Of a stretch of DNA of 64,000 nucleotides, positions 56,767 through 64,000 are shown one piece after another. Made by a program: the position numbers and the translations under genes. Source of the stretch: Azospirillum sp. (GTDB taxonomy: Bacteria > Pseudomonadota > Alphaproteobacteria > Azospirillales > Azospirillaceae); assembly GCA_027486405.1 (NCBI GenBank), contig JAIXPD010000024.1:248001-312000 (forward strand), in the 5' to 3' direction. The notes below the pieces were generated by a model. That model ran no database searches. It was given only the letters and a program-made list of their open reading frames with translations, and was not told the origin of the DNA. Each line of letters starts with the position of its first letter. The stretch's first letter is position 1.

Positions 56767-58593
56767 TCAGAATCCGACGTTCACCCCGGCATACGCGCCG
56801 AAATCGCGCGTGCGCTGCTGCCCCAACCGGGCGTCGACGCCAAGCGTGCCGGTGACGGCATCGGCCAAACGCACCGTCGCCCCCGCCGTGGCGTTGAGCC
56901 ACCCGCGATCCCCCTTCGCCACCGCCATGCTGTAGGGCAAGGTTGACACGCTCTTGCTCTCCACCGTGACGCTGCGGTCGGCGCTGGTGAACTCCCGATT
57001 CAGCGTGATTTTGGCGAAGGGGCGAACCGACCCGGCGTCGTAGGCCAGTTGATAGCCGACGCTCCCCACCAGGGCGTTGCGCCGCTGCTCCCGGTAGGAG
57101 AAGCCGAACAGGCTGCTGTCCTCGCTGAAGCCCTCGACCGAGACACGCTGATACCGCAGGCCCAGCAGCGGCCCGTGGGTCAAGCCGCCTGAAGAAAACT
57201 CATAGCCGGTTTCCAGCGCGAACGACGCGTTGATGCCTTCGGTGCTGCCGCCGGTGGAATGGTCGGTTCCGTTGATGGTCACGCCGCGCCGCAGATCGAA
57301 ATTGGCAAAACCGAAGGAGCCGACCCCACTGACATACAAGCCATCGACGCGATAGAGGCCGTAGGCGCTGGCGACATACTCCCGCTGCTTGTAATCACCG
57401 CCGGTGGAAAAGGCTCCCCGGTAATGGGAGATCGTGCCCGCGACACCGACCAGCAGATGGTCGGTGAACCGCTTGTCCACGCCAACGCTGAGGTTGAGGG
57501 GCGTCCCCCGTGTGCCCGCCTGGTCGCCTTGCCGGTCAAAGGTCAGACGGCCGCCGCCACCGACGATCCAGGCTCCGGCCTCCCCGGTCTTGCGCGCCCA
57601 CAGATTGGCCGCCGCCTGCGCCTGCACCAGCGACATCAGCCGATCCCGCGTGTGCAGCGGCGATTCCGCCAGACGGGCGATGTTGCCGGGGGCCGACAGA
57701 GCGTTCAGCACGAAGTCCGAAATGGCGCGATGCCCGGCGGTGGTCGGGTGCACCCCGTCGGCAAACAGATAGCTTTGCGCCGCCGTCGAGGTCGCCAGGG
57801 TGGAGGATGTGCAGAGCAGGGAACTGCTGGTGGTGCAGGCGGTGCCGGTGACGTTGCGCAGGCCATAAGACGCCGGGTTGGCCACCGCATCGCGCAGCAG
57901 GGAATAGGTGTCGATGGGAATGACCGAGACCCCGGCGTTGCCCAGCCCCAGCGTGACCAATTGGTTGTAACCGCTGACCAATTGCGTGATCTGTGCGGCC
58001 ACCGTCGCGCCCTGCGACTGGCCAAAGGGGGTCAGGCCGATGTCCGGCAGGGTCGGGACCAGAATCGTTTTCGCTCCTGCCGCCCGCAGCCGGGCCACCT
58101 CCCCCACCAGATCGGTGGCCGCCTGGGTGATCGCCGCCTGTGCGGTGGACGGGCTGGCAAGTGCCGCAAAAATGTCGTTGGCCCCGCCCCACACTGTGTA
58201 GAGCGCGTTCGGGTCGGCCCGGCCACCGGTGGACGCCAGATAATTGGTGATCTGCGTCCGCACCGGGGTGGCCGTGGCGGTGGGGGCCGTCGCCGGAACA
58301 CCGGGCAATTGCGACACCCGCGCGCCGCCCACCGCGTAATCGGTGCCCCCCGACACCGCCGGAGTTGCCGTTTTGCCATAGGCGGACGCGACATTCTCCG
58401 CCCACACCGGCCCCGGATTGGTGGTGAATTTGCCGCCGGTCGGAACCACCGACGCAAAGGTTCCGCTGTCGGTCAGGCTGTCGCCAAAGAAAATCGTGTT
58501 TGAATAGTCCCCGGCCGACGCGGACGCAGCCCCCAACGCCAACCCCACGACCGCCGCCGTCCCGGCGATGACCCTGTTGCGAAACGACCCCAT
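56767..58593 (-). CDS. GDSL-type esterase autotransporter
   Basis: This is an EstA-like surface esterase. The 608-residue protein has a signal peptide (VIAGTAAVVGLALGAASASA), then an SGNH hydrolase passenger: block I FFGDSLTDSG with the nucleophile Ser, block II GGARVSQL, block III WGGANDIF, and block V FADGVHPTTAGH with the Asp-His pair. A linker near residue 325 leads to a C-terminal autotransporter beta barrel of about 280 residues that ends in Phe (AGVNVGF). The likely substrates are esters or lipids outside the cell. The start at 58593 has GGGGAG 7 nt upstream. It has its own terminator and a palindrome upstream, so it is an independent unit set between pyrG and kdsA. Confidence 0.93.
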   Translation of the reverse strand: MGSFRNRVIAGTAAVVGLALGAASASAGDYSNTIFFGDSLTDSGTFASVVPTGGKFTTNPGPVWAENVASAYGKTATPAVSGGTDYAVGGARVSQLPGVPATAPTATATPVRTQITNYLASTGGRADPNALYTVWGGANDIFAALASPSTAQAAITQAATDLVGEVARLRAAGAKTILVPTLPDIGLTPFGQSQGATVAAQITQLVSGYNQLVTLGLGNAGVSVIPIDTYSLLRDAVANPASYGLRNVTGTACTTSSSLLCTSSTLATSTAAQSYLFADGVHPTTAGHRAISDFVLNALSAPGNIARLAESPLHTRDRLMSLVQAQAAANLWARKTGEAGAWIVGGGGRLTFDRQGDQAGTRGTPLNLSVGVDKRFTDHLLVGVAGTISHYRGAFSTGGDYKQREYVASAYGLYRVDGLYVSGVGSFGFANFDLRRGVTINGTDHSTGGSTEGINASFALETGYEFSSGGLTHGPLLGLRYQRVSVEGFSEDSSLFGFSYREQRRNALVGSVGYQLAYDAGSVRPFAKITLNREFTSADRSVTVESKSVSTLPYSMAVAKGDRGWLNATAGATVRLADAVTGTLGVDARLGQQRTRDFGAYAGVNVGF

Positions 58594-58671
58594 GCGCATT
58601 CTCCCCAGACCAAATTGTTTGGTTCCCAAGCCATTCGCATGGTGGCACAGGGGTGACGTTGGCTCAAGAAC

Positions 58672-58689
58672 TATGACGTATACGTCATA
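58672..58689. promoter_or_regulatory. Perfect 18-bp palindrome upstream of the autotransporter
   Basis: TATGACGTATACGTCATA reads the same on both strands. It lies 79 bp before the autotransporter start and downstream of the pyrG terminator. Its form is that of an operator for a dimeric regulator; I cannot name the regulator. Confidence 0.65.
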
Positions 58690-58743
58690 AACAAGCCGCA
58701 ATGGTCCAGAAGGCGAGTCACAGGGAATGGAGAGCCGACAACG

Positions 58744-58774
58744 AAAAACCCCGCCTTCTTGGGAAGGCGGGGTT
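58744..58774 (-). terminator. Intrinsic terminator of pyrG
   Basis: A perfect 12-bp stem (AACCCCGCCTTC at 58747-58758, GAAGGCGGGGTT at 58763-58774) with a 4-nt loop is followed by more Ts on the minus strand, 39 bp past the pyrG stop. Confidence 0.92.
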
Positions 58775-58812
58775 CCGAATCGATCAACACCGATCAATCA
58801 AGCAAGGATGGA

Positions 58813-60522
<1,710 letters not shown>

Positions 60523-60524
60523 TC

Positions 60525-60557
60525 AAAAGAAAGAGGCGGCTTCGGGGAGGCCGCCTC
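60525..60557 (-). terminator. Intrinsic terminator of secG
   Basis: An 8-bp stem (GAGGCGGC at 60533-60540, GCCGCCTC at 60550-60557) with a 9-nt loop is followed on the minus strand by TTTCTTTT, 31 bp past the secG stop. Confidence 0.8.
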
Positions 60558-60587
60558 GTCTGTCGCACCCGTGCCGAAACGCAGCCG

Positions 60588-60905
60588 TTACTGGCTGACC
60601 GGCGGAGCGGGTTGGGCCGGAGCCGCCGGCAGAGCCGGGATCGCGGACGGCAAGGTGTCGATGATGGAGGTCGGCTTGGAATGCGCGCCCGCCAAGATCG
60701 CGAGAATGATGCTGGTGGCAAAGAAGCTGCCCGCCAGGATGCCGGTGGTGCGGGTCAGCAGGTTGGCCGTGCCACGGGTGCTCATCATGCCGCCCATGGT
60801 TCCGCCGCCAATGCCAAGGCCGCCGCCTTCCGAACGCTGGATCAGGATCACGCCAACCAGCGCGACCGCAATCAGCAGGTGAACAACGAGAATCACCGAT
60901 TCCAT
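60588..60905 (-). CDS. secG: Preprotein translocase subunit SecG
   Basis: SecG is the small third subunit of the SecYEG channel. The 105-residue protein has two membrane helices (VILVVHLLIAVALVGVILI and ILAGSFFATSIILAILA) joined by the Gly-rich loop EGGGLGIGGGTMGGM with the conserved RGTANLLTRTT. The Ala/Pro-rich tail is typical. It lies downstream of tpiA on the same strand, the common order. Confidence 0.95.
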   Translation of the reverse strand: MESVILVVHLLIAVALVGVILIQRSEGGGLGIGGGTMGGMMSTRGTANLLTRTTGILAGSFFATSIILAILAGAHSKPTSIIDTLPSAIPALPAAPAQPAPPVSQ

Positions 60906-61013
60906 GCGATCCGTTTCCCCACGCCCATCCTGAAAATCGAATAGCGCGCCACAGGCCGTGTGACAGGCCCGTGGCGCGCGCCCAGTGTTTTTACCGCGCC
61001 ATCGCGCGATATG

Positions 61014-61769
61014 CTAGCGGCAACTGGTCGCGATGGCCCAGAAATCGTCCGCCTTCAGCGATGCGCCGCCGACCAGCGCGCCATCGACGTTCTCGACCGC
61101 CATCAGTTCCGCCGCGTTGCTGGGCTTCACCGAGCCGCCATACAGGATCTTGGCGGCACCGGCGTCGACGATCTTGCCTTCCAACTCCGCCCGGATGTGG
61201 GCGTGCACCGCGCGCACATCCTCCGGCGTCGCCGTCTTGCCGGTGCCGATCGCCCAGACCGGCTCATAGGCGATCACGGTGTTGGCGGCGGTGGCCCCTG
61301 TTGGAATCGACCCGGCCAATTGGCCCGACACCACCGCGTTCGCCTGCCCGGCGTCGCGCTGCGATTCGGTTTCGCCGACGCAGATGATAGCGATCAGGCC
61401 CTGGGCGTGCGCGGCGGCGGCCTTGGCGGCGATCAGCGCGTCGCCTTCGCCATGGTCCGCGCGGCGCTCCGAATGGCCGAGGATGACGTAGCGACACCCG
61501 GCGTCGGTCAGCATGGCCGGGGCCACATCGCCGGTGTGCGCGCCGGAAGTCTTGGCCGCGCAATCCTGACCGCCGAGCGCCAGCGCGCTGCCCGCGATGG
61601 CGTCCGCGACCGGAAACAGCAGCGGGAACGGCGGGCAAATCAACAGGTCGAAGGCGGTCGCCCCGGCCCCGTTCAAACGCCCGGCCAGGTCCGAAGCCAA
61701 GGCCAGCCCATCGGCCTTCAGCCCGTTCATCTTCCAGTTTCCAGCGATCAGCTTCCGACGCGTGGTCAT
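61014..61769 (-). CDS. tpiA: Triose-phosphate isomerase
   Basis: The enzyme interconverts dihydroxyacetone phosphate and glyceraldehyde 3-phosphate. The 251-residue TIM barrel has the active-site Lys in [10 protein letters not shown], His in ILGHSERR and Glu in [17 protein letters not shown] lies 6-7 nt before the ATG. The 108-bp gap to secG shows nothing further. Confidence 0.97.
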   Translation of the reverse strand: MTTRRKLIAGNWKMNGLKADGLALASDLAGRLNGAGATAFDLLICPPFPLLFPVADAIAGSALALGGQDCAAKTSGAHTGDVAPAMLTDAGCRYVILGHSERRADHGEGDALIAAKAAAAHAQGLIAIICVGETESQRDAGQANAVVSGQLAGSIPTGATAANTVIAYEPVWAIGTGKTATPEDVRAVHAHIRAELEGKIVDAGAAKILYGGSVKPSNAAELMAVENVDGALVGGASLKADDFWAIATSCR

Positions 61770-61866
61770 GGTGTGTCCTTTTTATGAAGCGTTTGGGGCG
61801 CGCCCCTGTCTAGCAAGACCCGCTCCGGATTTCCACCAGCTCGACCCGCAATTCCCCATCAACGAC

Positions 61867-61889
61867 AAAAGGCCCCACCTGGGGGCCTT
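61867..61889 (-). terminator. Probable terminator after tRNA-Val
   Basis: An 8-bp stem (AAGGCCCC at 61869-61876, GGGGCCTT at 61882-61889) with a 5-nt loop is followed by two more Ts on the minus strand. It lies 43 bp past the tRNA, before tpiA. Confidence 0.65.
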
Positions 61890-61931
61890 GGATGCAGAGC
61901 CAAATCACTGCAAAGATTGGCGGCGAAAAAT

Positions 61932-62006
61932 TGGTGGGCGATGAGGGGATCGAACCCCCGACATTCTCGGTGTAAACGAGACGCTCTACCGCTGAGCTAA
62001 TCGCCC
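61932..62006 (-). tRNA. tRNA-Val (anticodon TAC)
   Basis: The minus strand folds as a complete 75-nt cloverleaf: acceptor GGGCGAT/ATCGCCC, D arm GCTC/GAGC, anticodon arm TCTCG/CGAGA with loop TTTACAC (anticodon TAC), T arm GGGGG/CCCTC region with TTCGATC, and an encoded 3' ACCA. It reads GUA and, with modification, other valine codons. Confidence 0.97.
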
Positions 62007-62044
62007 GCCTGCCGTGCAGCGGACCCACAAGGGACCCGCGAAAC

Positions 62045-62071
62045 AAAACCGGCCGGGAATCGCCCGGCCGG
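62045..62071 (-). terminator. Intrinsic terminator of the HU gene
   Basis: A perfect 9-bp stem (CCGGCCGGG at 62049-62057, CCCGGCCGG at 62063-62071) with a 5-nt loop is followed on the minus strand by TTTTGTTT, 26 bp past the HU stop. Confidence 0.88.
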
Positions 62072-62096
62072 CGGCACTATGCCCCAACGGACAGGA

Positions 62097-62369
62097 TCAG
62101 TTCAAGGCATCCTTCAAGGTCTTGCCGGGCTTGAACTTCGGCTGCTTGGAGGCCGGGATGTCGATCTTCTCACCCGTGCGCGGGTTGCGGCCCTCGCTGG
62201 CGGCGCGTTCGGCCACCGCGAAGGTGCCGAAGCCGACCAAGCGAACCTCGTCCCCCTTCTTCAGGGAGTCGGCAATCGCGTCAAACACCGCGTCAACAGC
62301 CTTGGTTGCATCCGTTTTAGACAAACCCGACGCATCGGCAACGTGCGCCACCAGATCATTCTTATTCAC
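62097..62369 (-). CDS. hupB: DNA-binding protein HU
   Basis: HU is a small nucleoid protein that bends and compacts DNA. The 90-residue protein is exactly HU length, with NKNDLVAHVADASGLSKTDA, the core VRLVGFGTF, and the DNA-contacting arm GRNPRTGEKIDIPAS. GTG at 62369 is the start, with AGGGGGA just upstream; longer frames are not used. It follows lon, a very common order, and has its own promoter and terminator. Confidence 0.96.
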   Translation of the reverse strand: MNKNDLVAHVADASGLSKTDATKAVDAVFDAIADSLKKGDEVRLVGFGTFAVAERAASEGRNPRTGEKIDIPASKQPKFKPGKTLKDALN

Positions 62370-62436
62370 GAAATCCCCCTTCCGAATTCGGCAAATACTT
62401 AATGGCAAAAGCCGCCCCACGACTTTCCATTGGCAA

Positions 62437-62466
62437 AGGATAATCACAGCGTTGCCCGCCCGTCAA
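62437..62466 (-). promoter_or_regulatory. Likely promoter of the HU gene
   Basis: On the minus strand TTGACG and TATCCT are separated by 18 bp, about 70 bp upstream of the HU start in the 160-bp gap after lon. Confidence 0.55.
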
Positions 62467-62529
62467 TTGGCGACGAGCGGGCACGCCGGTCACACCGATG
62501 TGTTCAAACCATGATTGTCCACGGTTCGA

Positions 62530-64000
62530 TCAATGACGCAGATGATCGCCGGTCGCGTCACCCGTCTTTTCCGTCTGCGCCTTGGCCGCCGCCGGATCAA
62601 CTTCCGGTTCCGTCCATTCGATGGGCGTCACCGGGCGGGTCAGGGCGTTGCGCAGAACCTCGTCCACCGTCCCGACCGGGATGATCTCCAGACCGCGCTT
62701 CACGTTGTCCGGAATATCGGCCAGATCCTTTTCGTTGTCCTTCGGGATCAGCACATGCTTGATGCCACCGCGCAGGGCGGCGAGCAGCTTTTCCTTCAGG
62801 CCACCGATGGGCAGGACCCGGCCACGCAGGGTGATTTCCCCGGTCATCGCCACATCCTTGCGGACCGGAATTCCGGTGAGCACCGACACGATGGAGGTGG
62901 CCATCGCCACACCGGCGGACGGACCGTCCTTCGGCGTCGCCCCTTCGGGAACGTGGACGTGGATGTCCTTCTTCTCGAACAGGGTCGGCTTGATGCCGAA
63001 CGCCGTCGCCCGCGACTTGACATAGCTTTCGGCCGCCTGGACCGATTCCTTCATCACGTCGCCCAGCTTGCCGGTGGTGGTGACGCGGCCCTTGCCGGGC
63101 AGCCCCACCGCCTCGATCGACAGCAGCTCGCCACCGACTTCGGTCCAGGCCAAGCCGGTGGTGACGCCCACGAGATCCTCAAGCTCCGCCTCACCGAAGT
63201 GGAAGCGGCGCACGCCCGCGTATTTGTCGAGGTTGCGGCGAGTCACGGCAACCTTGCCGGACCCACCCACCTTCAACATGATCTCCTTCACCGCCTTGCG
63301 GCAGAGGTTGGCGATCTCGCGTTCCAGGCTGCGCACACCGGCTTCGCGGGTGTAGTAGCGGATCAGGTCGCGCACGGCGTCGTCGGAAATGGTGAATTCA
63401 CCCTTCTTCAGCCCGTTCGCCTCGATCTGCTTTTCGATCAGGTGGCGCTTGGAGATCTCGACCTTTTCATCCTCGGTGTAGCCCGCGACCCGGATGATCT
63501 CCATGCGGTCCAACAGCGGCTGCGGCATGCGCATGGTGTTGGCCGTGCAGACGAACATCACGTCCGACAGGTCGTAATCGACCTCCAGATAATGGTCGTT
63601 GAAGGTCCCGTTCTGTTCGGGATCGAGCACCTCCAGCAGCGCCGACGACGGATCGCCGCGCCAATCGGCACCCAGCTTGTCGATTTCGTCGAGCAGGAAG
63701 AGCGGATTCGACGATTTGGCCTTCTTCATGCCCTGAATGACCTTGCCGGGCATCGAGCCTATGTAGGTCCGGCGGTGCCCGCGCACCTCGGCCTCATCGC
63801 GCACGCCGCCGAGCGACATGCGGACGAAGTTGCGGCCGGTCGATTTGGCGATCGACTTGCCGAGCGAGGTCTTGCCAACGCCGGGCGGGCCGACGAGGCA
63901 GAGGATCGGACCCTTGACCTTGTTCATCCGGTTTTGGACGGCGAGATACTCAAGGATGCGTTCCTTGACCTTCTCCAAACCATAATGGTCGGCGTCCAGC
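62530..64000 (-). CDS. lon: ATP-dependent Lon protease (3' part, runs off the window)
   Basis: Lon degrades damaged and regulatory proteins. The window holds the C-terminal ~490 residues; the frame stays open to the right edge ([19 protein letters not shown] is the last part seen). Present are the AAA+ module (Walker [14 protein letters not shown], Walker [12 protein letters not shown], sensor residues TANTM) and the serine-lysine protease domain, with Ser in [11 protein letters not shown] and Lys in [11 protein letters not shown]. The tail is acidic and Ala-rich. The N-terminal substrate-binding domain lies outside the window. Confidence 0.97.
   Translation of the reverse strand, partial: LDADHYGLEKVKERILEYLAVQNRMNKVKGPILCLVGPPGVGKTSLGKSIAKSTGRNFVRMSLGGVRDEAEVRGHRRTYIGSMPGKVIQGMKKAKSSNPLFLLDEIDKLGADWRGDPSSALLEVLDPEQNGTFNDHYLEVDYDLSDVMFVCTANTMRMPQPLLDRMEIIRVAGYTEDEKVEISKRHLIEKQIEANGLKKGEFTISDDAVRDLIRYYTREAGVRSLEREIANLCRKAVKEIMLKVGGSGKVAVTRRNLDKYAGVRRFHFGEAELEDLVGVTTGLAWTEVGGELLSIEAVGLPGKGRVTTTGKLGDVMKESVQAAESYVKSRATAFGIKPTLFEKKDIHVHVPEGATPKDGPSAGVAMATSIVSVLTGIPVRKDVAMTGEITLRGRVLPIGGLKEKLLAALRGGIKHVLIPKDNEKDLADIPDNVKRGLEIIPVGTVDEVLRNALTRPVTPIEWTEPEVDPAAAKAQTEKTGDATGDHLRH

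Overview
This window is GC-rich chromosomal DNA from an alphaproteobacterium, most likely a member of the Rhodospirillales (Azospirillum-like or a relative). The evidence is the block rpsB-tsf-pyrH-frr-uppS-cdsA-dxr-rseP-bamA-ompH with fabZ-lpxA-lpxI-lpxB, the use of LpxI rather than LpxH, a trpGDC cluster running into moaC-moeA-lexA-comEC-gltX-gltA, and alphaproteobacterial SOS (GAAC-N7-GAAC) and CtrA (TTAA-N7-TTAA) motifs. Genus-level placement is inference. I see no insertion sequence, prophage, CRISPR array or rRNA. There is one tRNA gene.

Layout. 1-8.9 kb: soluble lytic transglycosylase, two small unknown genes including a 55-codon DUF1289 gene, a two-component pair (triple-PAS hybrid kinase plus a receiver protein with a large unrecognised N-terminal region), an acidic hypothetical protein and ndk. 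9-15 kb: ABC-F ATPase, ExoD-like membrane protein, phospholipid-methyltransferase-like protein, LprI-domain protein, copper chaperone, divergent polysaccharide deacetylase and an STY0301-like exported protein. 15-25.9 kb: a tightly overlapping trpG-trpD-trpC-GNAT-moaC-moeA chain, LexA under its own SOS boxes, then comEC, gltX, gltA and a small membrane protein. 25.9-29.6 kb: accessory metabolism and regulators (GST, GlxA/AraC regulator, LysR facing a GNAT gene across clear inverted repeats, glyoxalase I). 29.6-45.4 kb: the envelope and translation block, all on the minus strand. It is divided by strong intrinsic terminators after ompH, rpsB and aspS, and no lpxD is present in its usual place.

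45.6-55.6 kb lies mainly on the plus strand: an MpaB/Lcp-like oxygenase next to a catalase-fold haem protein, RNase D, a degenerate EAL-fold protein behind three CtrA half-sites, an SDR (minus strand), YicC, guanylate kinase, and a periplasmic protein translationally coupled to a membrane diguanylate cyclase. 55.7-64 kb returns to the minus strand: kdsA, a GDSL esterase autotransporter with its own palindrome and terminator, pyrG, secG, tpiA, tRNA-Val(TAC), the HU gene and the 3' part of lon.

The window is mostly core genome. The least explained parts are the receiver protein's N-terminal region, the EAL-like protein with its CtrA cluster, the two-gene haem-oxidase pair, and the palindrome in front of the autotransporter. 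Function names rest on motif recognition by eye. Starts were chosen from Shine-Dalgarno spacing where possible.
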